The notes beneath the pieces were generated by a model. It made no database searches. It was not told where the DNA came from and saw only the letters and a program-made list of their open reading frames with translations. Positions 46,504-59,400 of a DNA stretch of 64,000 bases are shown one piece after another. The DNA is from Crotophaga sulcirostris (Eukaryota; Chordata; Aves; Cuculiformes; Crotophagidae). How positions within the stretch are numbered: position 1 is the first letter of the stretch; the number at the start of each line of letters is the position of its first letter. The position numbers and the translations under genes are program-made. Location: assembly GCA_013397455.1 (NCBI GenBank), contig VYZB01000077.1, positions 2,184,717-2,248,716 of the forward strand. The letters are read 5' to 3'.

Positions 46504-49500
46504 CTGAAGAACAGTTAAAGCAATCCCAAACAGGTAGCTGAGATTTTTTCCAAAAGAGAAAAGTCTGGTTAATGTAAAGTTCAGTGTCCATCTAATAAGT
46601 CCTTCACAGCAGGTGGGAATCTGAACCATCTAATTAGAACGGCATTTTACACTCCTGACAAGAAGAGCATGTGCTGGTAATAGGATATGATAAATGCAGT
46701 TAGTTACTTTTACACAGTAAATCAGTTATAACTACTGTTGTACAGAAACTCTTAAAAATAAATAATAATAATTTGAAAGTGCTTTCACATCAAGTGTTCT
46801 ATGTCTGTAGTGATGGTTCTATTATTTTTCAGCACTCTGCTTTGACAAGAGCTTAACAAACATTGCTGCAAATGACAACAGTTGAAAGATGCACTGACTT
46901 CTGGTTATGTATGGTTAGACTGAGCCCAGTCAACTGAAGCATTCCTCCGCTGACGACTAGCGGATGCAGGTGTCAGAAATGCATCAGCATCTCCGAGTGC
47001 TTCCCCAGTGGGATGGTTGGGTTTCCTGCAACTGTCTCCGCATTGTCTCATCAAAGCCCCTTTCCAAGTGATAGACCAAATAGCAAGGCTAGAAAATGAC
47101 AGCAAGATTTATAAACATCTCTCTGTTGTATGGGTGTAATTGCTTCATGACAGTCTGAGAATCACCCTGGGGGGTTCCTCTTTCAGTTACACAAACCCAA
47201 GGGATGGTATGTTTGGCTCTGGCGAAGTGCAGATGCTATGTACATTGTACATTGGATGCTACAATGCAAATACTAGCACATCAAAGATGATGGCATGGGG
47301 AGGTAGGTCAAATGTCAGATTTTAGACTCCCAAAATTGTAAAAGGAAGCTTGGCGACATAATGAAAATTTCAAAAAAGCCACAGAAAAGGAAAATTAATG
47401 AAAGTAGCTTGCAAATGTCCAGGTAATAAATATAAATAACTATGCATAGAGTAAGCTAAGTAGAACTAATCCTAGGTCTGAATTCTCAAAATATGATATA
47501 TGACTAACTCAGTGTACTATATTTGTAGTATGATTGTTGTAAATAAAAGAGCAATATTATTGACAAAACTGTCAGTCTGAATTACATCAACTTCATGCTA
47601 AACAGCATGTTTTCAGTGTTACTAATACTGTTTCAAATTTCCATTAGATTTTGATTCCAATTTTTGCATTTTTTTTCATTTATTTCACATGTATAAGTAC
47701 GTCCATTTGTATAGATATAAAATAAAATTATAGATGAATCTAAATGAAGGGCTACCGGTAAAACAGATCTGAGTAGTCCATCCCAACGTTCTCAGAAATG
47801 ACAAGTAGGTTAAAAAATTTTTAGAACCAGGAATATTAGATATTAGTCATGTTGTAAATTATTCTTACATGGGTCAATTTAAAGCAGAATTCTGTTAACT
47901 GTCATTCAAGATTCATTACAGAATATGCAATTAGCCACAATTGCTGAGTTTCAGCTACAGGCAGCTGTAGATTACGGACAGTAAATAATTAAGATATAAT
48001 TATCTAATTAACATGTCAACAAACAGTATGCTTAGCTAATTCAATAAGTTATTTAAAAATGTGATCCTGAACAGGTGGTTTTTAGCAAAAATTTGAAGGA
48101 CGGATTTTTAATATTGTTCCGTCTTAACTACTACTTATTCTGCTACGTGGCAGCAACAGTAGGCAATGATGCTTTGAAGAGGCTATTTTTTAATTGGACA
48201 CTAGTGAACCAGTACAGAAAATTATGATCCTCTTGTTGGAAAAATTGTGCATGCAGTTTCTTTGTTCCTGCTTTCTTTTTCTAGAAACTCTTTACATCTT
48301 GCACCAGTTTTATTTTAGGACCCTTTTAACAGATGTTGTCTATCCTGCACTGTGATGAAAAGGGGAGAATATTTTCTAACAGCTATAACACAGTCAGTAT
48401 GTGGTGAATAATCATGCCTAAGAAGCAATGACTACGCTGCATATATGCAACTCTGGTACACAAATGTACCTCCGGTGCAGTTATCCCCAAAATTCAACAC
48501 ATTCATGCTGGGCTGCACTGCCATACTTTGTCCACTGCTAGCACCGCAAGGATTTTCCACTATGGACAACCACAGGTGTTCCTTTATAGGTGAAGTAAGA
48601 TATTGCGTAGCTTTCACTGAATTTGACTTTCTCTTTGTAGTACACCAGCACAGGCAATAACCAAAAAAATTATTTTAAATTTTCTGCACTTTAGTAGATA
48701 AAAACATTCATAAACACAAGTCATCAAGTAGAGTCTGTAATCACAGAATTTTTATAACATTTATATGACACTATTAATATAACATCAATTATAGATTCCT
48801 ATCTTGGGAGAAATTTATTGCTGTCTTAAAACAAACTAATATTTTGCAAAATAACTGCTAAATGGGATTAGAACAATATCTCAATGTAGTTCAATACTTT
48901 CTTTTTTTTCTTTTTTTCTTTTTCTTTTTTTCCCTAGAGTACAGAAAAACACTTTTCCCTGTCATGAAAATGACAAATCATGATCAGTCTGTCACATATA
49001 ATTTGACAATTTGCAATGCTTGAACAGCAGGAGGCCAAGACACATATTTCAAATATTGCTATTGATAGAAGAGTTTTACAGTAGCTCCTAGTTTTGATGC
49101 TGGATAAAAGTCCTGGTTAAAAACTTATATATGTTGTACAACAGATAGGCATGAAGGCTTATAGTACTGGAACCAAAATAGTTGCCTGATTAGGTTTGGT
49201 CTTCAAGCTCATAATTTTTTAAACATGCATGTGAAATCAACAAGGATCAAGCAAACTAACAGGTGTACATTTTGGCAACTACAAATGATATGTCAAAAAA
49301 AGGAGAACCCTTTTGTATAAACTGCCAGCTATGGCTTTAAGTAAATGGGTGGCAATCTGTGTCTGATATTTGAAAGCTAAAATAAGGATGTAAAGCTTGC
49401 ATCTTCTTTTGAAATTTCTCAAAGGCACTTAACAAAATGTCCTATCTCCACTTCTAGGAGATAATGGCCATCTTCAATGTCAAAACTGTCAAATACTATA

Positions 49501-51156
49501 GAAACTACATTTTTGTGACCTGTGGGAAGACATGTCATAAATAAACATCGTTCCACTGAGTCACCATTTTATTGTGCTTGATATACAGAAAAGATGAAAA
49601 GAAGGAGATAAAGATTAAAATTCTTCCTACATATCTAATGCCAAAAACAAAACCTAAGTGCATCATAAATCCTGTAGCTTAAAATTACTGAGAAAACAGT
49701 AAAAGTGTTGCTGTTAAAGTGGATAAGGCAAAGGTACAGTCAGCTTTCTCCTAATTAATCTAAATTGTGGTTTTATTCTGAAAGCCATGGCATGGGATTT
49801 CACACTGATTATCTCCCCATAATTTCTACATAAAGTATGCTTAGCTTGCAAGTAAACAGTTCATTCTTCTTCTTCTCATACAAAGCCCTGAAAGCACAGT
49901 CTGCCCTCTGAAATACAAGCCAAGTCTTCTGTTTCTTTTGACTAATGACCAGTGAAAGGCTCAACCTGCTCTGTCACACGTATTCACCAGCATTGCATGC
50001 GAGAAGCAGCATGTTGGAGGCAGGAAGAAATCTTGGCTTGTTGGTGCTCCAGACCCTGTTAAAAAGCCGTGCAATATTCTCTAGACCAATTTCTGAAATA
50101 ATTAAAAGGATTTTTAAAAGAGACTGTCTTGCTGATTTTTGTGCTGCATCTTCACGCAGATTCAGCTGGCTCCCTGTGGGACAGTCAGAAAGGAAATAAT
50201 CCTTGTTTTTCTTGATGAATAACTTGCAGAAGACCTATAGTCACATCATCTCACAAACTTGTGTGAATCAAAGGAGACTATGTTTCCTCTGGAAGCTTCA
50301 ACACTGAATTACTCTTTCCAGCTTTTAGCAGAATTAGTATAAGAGTAGAGAAGTATGATGTCAAAACAAAACACCACCTTGGCCAACTGATGCTGTCAGT
50401 AGTGAAGGCTGGAGAAGTGTAAGATCAGATCAAGCTTCAACAATACTCGGTTCATCTCCAGCAACAGACAGGTCAGAGATTTCCTAAGACAGGCCTGGCA
50501 GCATCCCGAAGCAAGGAGTTACACAGCTTGACTGCACACTACTGGTAAACCAACCTCCCTCATTTCTGTGTAGAATCTGTCACACTACAGTTTCATTTAA
50601 CATCTTTTTTCTTTTCTTTGTATTGGAAGAAGTAGTAAACAATAGATACATACTCACCTTATCATTTCACACATATCCATGATATCCTTCCTTAGCCATC
50701 TCTTTCTAGGCTGAAGGGTCCTATCCTAATTCATGGCACCTTGCATGTCTTTTCAAATCCCTGAGCAACCTTTCCCAAACTTTCACTTGTTGCTACATTA
50801 TCCTTCTTGACATAGGGGAGGGGGAAAAATGATGGCACAGAAGTGTTCAAAATATGTGTATATCCGGGATTTGTGGAGTGGCATAAAAAAGGCCTTTGTT
50901 CATTGTCTATTCCTTGTCATCAGAAGGTCTCAGAGGAGAACTGCCCAACTGAAACTTCTTGGTTCTTCTGACCATGTAGAATTGCCTGGGTTTTGGGGTT
51001 TTATTATAAGAGAGATTTAATTCTTAAACCCTGTTGCTGGAGTACTGATATTATTTGAGAAATGAGAATTTTATCAGAAAATAAAGTAGGATTGCAGCCT
51101 TCAAACTTTGGAAGATGTGTCTGAGAACAAAATACAACAAAGCAAAAGAAAAATGT
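46504..51156. other. Unique AT-rich noncoding DNA
   Basis: No supported gene. It contains a polypyrimidine tract ending in AG (48897-48937). Short ORFs (61-84 codons) look random. Confidence 0.45.
48897..48937 (+). repeat. Polypyrimidine T/C tract ending in CTAG
   Basis: About 38 nt of T with scattered C, ending TTTTTTCCCTAG. Formally it is a perfect 3' splice site, but no long open frame follows. It is most simply a low-complexity T-rich repeat. Confidence 0.75.
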
Positions 51157-51471
51157 GCTTATAAAAATCTCAGGGGTAGGTGTCGAGAGGATGGGACCAT
51201 GCTCCTCTCAACAGTAGCCAGTGATAAGACAAGGGGCAACAGATACAAACTGGAACACAGGATATTTCACTTCAATGTGAGGAAAAACTTTACTGGGAGG
51301 GTGACCAAGCACTGGAACTGGCTGTCTACAGTCTCCTTCTCTGAAGGCATTCAAAACCCACCTGGACACGTTCCTGTGCAGCCTGCTGTACATGAACCTG
51401 CTTTAGCAGGAGGGTTGATCTAGACGTTCTCCAGAGGTCCTTTCCAACCCCTCCCACTGTGTGATTCTGTA
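51157..51471 (+). mobile_element. CR1 LINE, 3' 0.3 kb, sense orientation
   Basis: It starts near ATAAAAATCTCAGGGGTAGG and contains the CR1 phrases GACAAGGGGCAACAGATACA, AAACTGGAACACAGGATATT and CCACCTGGACACGTTCCTGT. It ends CCAGAGGTCCTTTCCAACCC and the tail GTGTGATTCTGTA. An open remnant at 51115-51423 encodes the CR1 RT end domain (S-D-K-T-R-G-N, F-N-V-R-K-N-F-T, T-K-H-W-N-W-L). It is 5'-truncated and carries a few indels. It resembles the standard CR1 type with the 'CAGAGGTCC' end rather than the ATACTGTG-tailed copies at 2.5 and 25.8 kb. Confidence 0.95.
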
Positions 51472-54400
51472 AAAGTCATTACATTTTTTTTGTTAAGTCA
51501 AAGGGCTTATCATTTACCCAGTTTTTGAGGAAATACAGGATTGATGTGTAAATAGTGGATTCCTTTTTCCAGGTAATACATATAGACATATATACACATA
51601 TTATTCTCCTTTATACATTTACCAAGTTCCATCTTGAAACCACAGACGTGTTTTAAACACCCATTAATAATATAAGAAGATGGAGAAGATAAAGAACCTT
51701 ACATTTTACATAATTTACTAGCCATTTTACACCTAGATATTTTGATATCAACTGCATCCTTCAGTTTACATAGCTTTTCTCTTTATTGATAGAGAAAATT
51801 ATGCTTCCTCATCAGTCATTTTCCTGCATTAAAAAGAAGCCAAGCATTTTTCCCTTCTCTTACATGGTTACATGGTTTACTTTTCATTACTTTGATCTGT
51901 TAGTAGCTTTCCTCTGCTCCTATTCCATCTTGAATTAATCTAAAGACATATAAGCAGAATAGTGCACAGCTGTGCCAGACTGGTAAGGTATTCTGAAATT
52001 CCCCTTACTCAAAAAGCTCTCTGATAATGACATTATTATGTCAGATCTACTGGAAGTATTTCACAAGATATCAACTAAGATTACAGCTGTTTTTTAAAAT
52101 TTCCTAGCTTCATGATACTTCATGATAGAGGTATGTTTTCTTCTTATGAACAACTAGTTCTCCAAGTGTCCTCACCTTCTCATTTGTTTCAGTCAGTTCA
52201 TATCCTAGCAACAATTCCCCTTAGTTCATGAGTGCTCAGTTTTTTCACTATTCTACTGTCATTTTCATTGTGCAGGCATTTTTGTATGCTCAGGATTATT
52301 CAGTCCTTCATAAGATACTCCTGTCCTTCTCTGTATTAACAAGATTTTCTAACTTTGTTAGTAGAAATCATTGCATATTTCTACTTCTTTTTTTCAAAAA
52401 TCACTAATGGAACCACTCAAAGAGTTTTTTCAACAAAGACATTTTGACTTAAGAGTGTCAATGAAGTCTGACAATTCTTAAACGAATTTAATTGTCTCTA
52501 TCTTAACTAATTAAATTATTTACATGAAGTTACATAAAATTCTTTAGTGGAATTCTAAGACTTTAGACTGATGTTGATCTCCTTGTGTTAGACAAATAGT
52601 AATCTTAAAACGACATGGCATTGTTTTGGTAATGCAAGATGGATGCATTCTGTTTTCATTTACCTCTAAGTTTTTAATCATTCTTGAAGTGTTCTAAAGT
52701 TTTACATATAAATAACACACCATGTAGTTAAGTTGTACATTTTTTATTTTCTGTTTTGTAAATGTATATCTTGTGTTGATTGTTGTCCAATTACACCTTC
52801 CTTGATTTAGTAGATTTATTAAAAAGTTCTGTTGCTGGATCTGCAGCTTCATGTGTGGGTTCATGGAGGAGATTATCTGGTTCCCCCAACCTGAGCAGAT
52901 TAAGTTGTTTGACTTTTGGTTTCCACTTCAGCTGTTGCGGTTTCCATTTCCACATTACCACAAATATCATGCCTCTGTTCCATTTTCATATTCAATAGAG
53001 TCAAATTGTGTTTCCTATTCTTTGTAGGATACTTTTTAAATCTCTGATAAGCCCTCTATCTGTTGAAAAGGTTTGGGACCCTGACTATGTAAGAGGTGTT
53101 GTCTTCTGCAGAGACAAAATAAAGTCTGAATTAGATAACTATTCGTGTCATTTTTTGTTCTTCATAAGGTAAATTGGATATAGCCAGAGGAAGGGAACTA
53201 GCTCTAAGATGCTGCTAAAAGAATATCAGATCTGTCAAATAACTCAATTGTGATATTTCATATGGTTGACTTGGTCACCCTCTACTTTTTTTGGGAGGAC
53301 GACAATTTAAGACAATTTTAATTTAAATTTTCAATAATGGACTTTTTTCTTATTTACACATATGATCTATACTCCTCTGACTCTATATTGGGTCCCTTCA
53401 CGACATGATTTTGTAGTGATGTTTAATTGTATATACTAGAAGCTGCCACTCTCAGAATTAATTCTGACACAAACTGAATACATTGTTAAAATCTGAGGGG
53501 ACTGTGAATGAAAAACGTCAGAAAAACAACTCCTTGTGAACAAAGAGGAAAGTAAAAAGTACAAAATTTTTCAGTGTCATTATCGATACGTTATACTAGG
53601 AGTTTGTCTTACAACAGCTTTGCTGTCCACTCTTACTCCTTTTTCTTGGTGTTTAGAACATCACCTTCATCACTGAATTAAGCTGATCTAATTGGAATTT
53701 TATCTCACTTCTTTTCTCACTCCTGTCAGGAACACTTGGTGCTGGAGCGTATGGCAGTGCATCGGAGGAAAGGCTTATTTTAACAACCTCATTGACTTTT
53801 CAGCCTCTCTGTTACTACAGCCATCAAATTCCACTTTACTCTTCTGGGGGCTTTCATCATTCCATAGTCCAAGGTGGACAAAAAGAAAAATAATTTGTTC
53901 ACTTAACAGTGAGAAAGTCTATACTCCCAAAACAAAACCAGTCAGACAGCTATCTCAAAATTAACAGGCTCTGTTGGCTGACTCCTTATCATTCTTCCTT
54001 GACTCCACTTTCCCACTGTCTCTGCTTTGTCCCCCTGTGGCCACCATCCCATGCTTCTCTGGTGGCTTTTCAACAGTCCCTTGACAGAATTGTGTGAATA
54101 CAGACAAATGAGAGGTCAAACAACCCTCCTTTTTTTTTTTTTCCTTGAGGATTATTTTGCCTGCAGATCAAGAACTGAGGATGGGAAGTAATATTTGAAA
54201 GCAGCTCATAACAAAACAAGAGGAAGATAAGAGCAATAAAAACTCATTCTTACAATTCCTCCCTTCTAAAAGGTTAACACTCTCCCTTAACCTACATACT
54301 TTGTCTACTGAAAACAAGTAAAAAACTGAAGAAATTACCTGGCAAGCAAAATTATTAATTCAATTACAAACAGATTAAGTCATAAAGTTGACCTGCCATG

Positions 54401-56240
54401 CTTTACGGGGATCTTGGGTTAAAGGTACATGGTTGATATCTGTAAAGATTCTTGAAGGACATGAAAGTGCAAATGAAACAACAGTTTTTGCTAGGGATGT
54501 CATCTAACAATTGTTGTCAGGGAAGAAATAAATCCACTCTTTTAAAATACTTATTTCTGACATGGTCTTTTTTTCAGCCAAAGCTGGGCACTCACAGATA
54601 AATTAATTCCGTACATTTCTGTCTTTATAAAAAGGTTTCCTTTTGGTTTGTTTATGGTTTTTTTTGCTTTTTATAAGTGGGAAAAAAATGCACTGCATTT
54701 AATTTTTTCTACAACTGGACATTATTAAGTAGCACTACATAGATTTTGTTTTCTTATACTAACTATAACAAATACATGGTAGAAAAGTATATCTAAAAAT
54801 GAATTGTGTTCATTCTTCAACAGAAAAAAAATCATGAAACTGAGATTTAATTTTGAACTTTCCTAATCTACATTCTTGTACTTCAATACCCCATAGGTCT
54901 TTGCAAATTTAGGGGATTTAAAAAATTCATGTGTTACAAGAACTAGGAACAAACCCTTCTTATGAAAGAAATTCCACTCATTAATTTTATTAAATTTGTA
55001 ATTTAATCTATGTAAACCATCCCTATAGTAGCCATCCCTTTACATTCACTTAACAAAATTATTTAAAAACCCCCATTGATCAAGAAAATAGTCTGCTTTT
55101 TCAAGAAAAATGCACTTGACATCTTATATCTTGATGGCTTTCTATGTTGTATGATTTCTTTCTACGATGAAAATCGACATTTAAAAACCATTTAAAACAT
55201 ATGCATGATAAATTAGTGAGCGAATATCACTCAAAGGCTTATTCTGGTTTCATGTCATCCTGTCCCATATTAAGAAATTATGGAAAAGAACACTGTCTAC
55301 ACCACAGATGTTTCCTAATTAAGTGGATCAAGGAAGACACAGATGCTAATGACTGTTTATTTTTGCTTTATATGTGTGCTATTTATAATCTACTATGCTG
55401 TATATATGCACTAAGAGAGTAAAGTACAAATTTCAATTCAATTCCCCTAAGAATGTTTCTTTATAAAAAATTTCTGACACTATTTCAGAACGATAATTTA
55501 ACATGGACTAGATATGTGTTTTAAGAGTCAGATCTATGTTCCTTTTCTAATATTTTGGGTTTTTCTAATTAATATCTAATGGTTTTGTTCTTTTCTAGAC
55601 TCTTCCTTTCTCACTGTTTTGATTTCAGTGTTCCATCTTCTACTTTGTAATGGTGTTTAAGTGTAGGATTAGTTATTCACTTGTGCCATTCAGGCAAATT
55701 TTCCAACCTTTTTTGCTTGGTTTTAGTGTTATCTACACTCACACTTTGACAATATTTGCCAAACATTCTTATAAAATTTCTTCTGATATCCTCAGACCTT
55801 TTCCTGACCCAGATAATGAAGTTATGAGTGGATTTTAGTTTGAAGGAGAATGCACTTTGAAATTCATGTCCCAGTTCTCCCCATTTATCATTACTGAGTC
55901 ATCTTAGAGTGCACAAATTGAATTCCTTTGGATGAAACTAAGTTGAAAGACCAGGAGTACATTTAATTTGGTCCAGCCACAAATGGCCACTATATCCACA
56001 AGACCAGACTAGCACTAGCCCAAAATGAAATCTCCAAATTTTATACAGTGGTGTCTTTAGGTTCTCAACCTCATTTCATTCCATTAATCTACTCTGGGCC
56101 TCCCTGCCTGCCTGGGTAAAGCTGAACTATGTCACACAACAAATGCTAGGAATAGACTTGCCTTTCACTCCAATACTACAACCTAGTTTTGAGTAAACAT
56201 TCATGGTAAGTGTTCCATAAAGAAAGTGCTGTTCTTTGGA
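51472..56240. other. Unique AT-rich noncoding DNA
   Basis: No gene or transposon is supported. It contains a 13-T run at 54130-54142. ORFs up to 90 codons (for example 53692-53964 plus) have no recognised motif. Confidence 0.45.
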
Positions 56241-56492
56241 TTACAGTTTTGCAGGAAAGCTCCGAAAGGGCTGTGAGTGAACCATTAAAGCAGTGCAAAA
56301 AGGAAGGTATATCCCAGTTGGGATTTCGATAACTTCATCTCTTGATGTATGTGTTAAACATTGTAATAAGAAAATGGCAGCATAAGCCTTTTGTAGTAGA
56401 GGTTGCTTCACACTTAGGAGTTGACATCCAGCACTGTTGAATTCCCTTGAGTTTATGCTGTTGGTACAAATGTATCCATAAACGTCAGCCAT
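56241..56492 (-). CDS. Small ORF of 83 codons with ATG in good context, unrecognised
   Basis: On the minus strand the ATG sits in GTCAACATGG (A at -3, G at +4), just after an acceptor-like TTTTCTAATTTAG. The product begins M-A-D-V-Y-G-Y-I-C-T-N-S and ends S-F-P-A-K-L before TAA. Composition is balanced, with no low complexity, no clear membrane segment and no domain I know. It could be a small gene, a terminal exon or chance; with many ORFs of this size in 64 kb, chance is the default. Confidence 0.12.
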   Translation of the reverse strand: MADVYGYICTNSINSREFNSAGCQLLSVKQPLLQKAYAAIFLLQCLTHTSRDEVIEIPTGIYLPFCTALMVHSQPFRSFPAKL

Positions 56493-59400
56493 GTTGACTG
56501 TATCTAAATTAGAAAATTAAACAGTGTTAGAGTGCTGACAGTCTAAATGTCTAAACTCATAGAGCAGTCACTGCTATTCTTTATGCTTGGATCAGCTTTT
56601 ACCAATCAAAATATTTCTCAAGTAGAGCTTGGGAATAAGCTGAGCCCTAGAAGAGAAGTTTTGCCAACTGCAATCGTCCACTGCTTCAGGTACCAGAGTA
56701 TTATTATGCAGCAAGACCATGATGAGAATATGCCAGTGGCCCTGACTAAGGACAAATGACCCTGGCAGTGTTTAATTTCCTAATATAGATTAGCCTTTGA
56801 GTTGAATAATGCGCTTTATGCTTCATCTGACTCATTCTAATGAAGCGTCTCCAGGAGGATAGGGTAAAAGAATTAACCCTTCCAGTCTCTAGGCACTATC
56901 ACTTGAGCTGGGAAAAAAAATCCGTAATATTAGAGAACATCTAGGCTAATATAGACTACTGTAAAATAAAAAGATAAACATGGTTTCACTGACAGTTTAT
57001 ACAAAAAACCTAAGCTTTTATTTTTTGCTACAAAGGAGTTTCTGTGTTTAGAGACTTTAAAATCTGAGAGAGGAGCTCTGTTCAAAATAATGCTACATGT
57101 TACTAGAGTAATAAGCTCGAACCTCAGCAGCAAAAGCGATGTGCCATTTACAAAGTAGTATTCTGTCTAGGGAAAAGGAAACTAGTAGTATGCTGCTGTA
57201 AATGATTTTCCATATTTAAAGGAAATTCAGGTATATTTTCAATCAAGAGCACAGTGAATGCTTTTTCTGTGTAATAACTTTTCTGTCTTTCACCATCTAG
57301 GATATTGTGGTTTTAGACTTCTAGTGATGAATGCTATTAAAAAAATCACTTGATATTTATCAAAAGTAGGGAATTATTGATGTCTATAAGATAACAAACC
57401 AAAATCAAAGTACATCCTTATCACCATATACACCTGAATGAGCATATATCAATGAAAGCAAAGTGGGTGGACTGACATGGCACAAATTCCATTTTTAAAA
57501 AAAATTATTTAAAAATTAAATGCTACTTTTAAGGATGTAGGAAGTTAAGGACGTTTATATTTCCACAAAACTGTTTCAATCAAAAATATCCAAATGATTT
57601 GTGGATCCGTAAGTGATTTACTGAACTCTCCAATCTGAGGTACATTACAATTTTATCCCAAGTTCACATTGATGAATACCAGTTTACGCATCCTCTGAAC
57701 ACCTTGGGTTCCCCAGGAAGGAGTTAGAGGGTTGGTGCAGACAGGAGTTGTAGCAGGTTCTGTCAGGATACCAATATGCACCACTGGAAAACCAGCAGGT
57801 AATTACAGATGCAGGTTGATTCACTCACCCAAGATTGCACTGAAAGTCAGTGCCAAAACAAAGAATTGCATGAATGTATTTTAAGCCTTAGCTTAAGATC
57901 ATAAATACTAAACCATCCTAGAAAAATTGCATATGTCCATCAGCTTCTCATAATTAAAGAATATTTTTAATGAATATTATTGTTCCTGAAAATTGTACTG
58001 AGTATGCTGATGGTGTAATCAGAAATTATGGCATGGCTTATCCCACCAAGGTACTATTTATCTCTGTGAAGAAAACATTGGTATGATCTGTTTCATCTCA
58101 AATTTCCTTTTGGAATCTGTGTTTATGAGCACTACGTTTATTGCTTCTTACTTGCAGATCATTTTGCAGTATTCCAAAACATGAAATATCCCATTCAATC
58201 ATGACAATTATTCCAGCCACACAGTCATAGTGTTGTCAAAACTGCAACATAGATACCTATCACCTCTTGAATTTCAATGGCATGAAATAAGTAAAACTGG
58301 CAAGAAAAAAGAAAGACTTAAGATAATATACCACTTTCTCGAGACATTGGAGAAATTTAGTGTATCAAAAAAGAAACAGAATTATGTTGATTTTAAACCA
58401 CTGAAAGAGGAGGACAATTAAGCACACAGACTGCATCCCTGCTGGAGTACATGTAATATGATAACACTACATGTAATCTTTCTTTGCTGAAATTGAAGCA
58501 GATGCCATTGTATAAAAAAACCCACAACACATTAATACAAATAGATCCCTGTTCTAGTGCATTACTATGTTTAATGACCACTGCACATTTTTTAGGAAGA
58601 TTTCATACTGCTGTGTTGTGGGAATGTGCAATGCCTTTGTCTTCTGCTTAGAATATTCTTTCTGATGCTCAAGGATCAAGCTTTTAATGAGTCTTTCAAT
58701 AGTAGTTATTCACTGTAAGTGGTAGAGTGAAGGCTTCATGGAAAAGAGTCTATTTGAAGTAATATATATATATTTTATATGCTATTATGAATTCCATATT
58801 ATGGCTTTTGATGTAAATTCCCATATGTGATCCTTATGAAGCCCTTTATAATTATTTCATTATGGCACAAAATCATTCCCAATCAACAGATAGGAATTAT
58901 GATTTTGGAAATACCATATAGGCATTTGAGAATGCATGGAAGAAAAACATGAAAACCAAACAGTTATACTTATTTTGATGCACAATGAATTCAAAAGTTT
59001 CTCATAAGTGATATTAGTATTTTAAAAATTAAAGGAAAAAATGTAGATTTTGAACCAGTTAGGAAGTTCAGTGCTCATTTTCACTGCTTCAAATCAGCTA
59101 CGATAACATGCCTTGCTAGTGCAGAACTGAAAGTATCTATCTTTGCACTGTAAGGCTGAGGTAATGCAGAGTAGTAGAAGTGATCTGTTCAAACTTGATT
59201 TGAAAATTACAGTATATAGGTTATAGTACCTCTGACTATTGTATTTTTTTCCTTGCATTGAAAAACATATAATTAAAATTTTTATATATAAATTGTATAG
59301 CTATTTATTTATACGCAAACCAACACATTCAAAGATTTTAACTCTTAGGGTTCAGTTCTGCTCCTAGGTACAGGTCACTTTTTAATTGTGGTTCGAAATT

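Noticed and set aside
51115..51423. 102-codon plus-strand ORF
   Set aside because: Mostly CR1-derived sequence; covered by the mobile-element entry.
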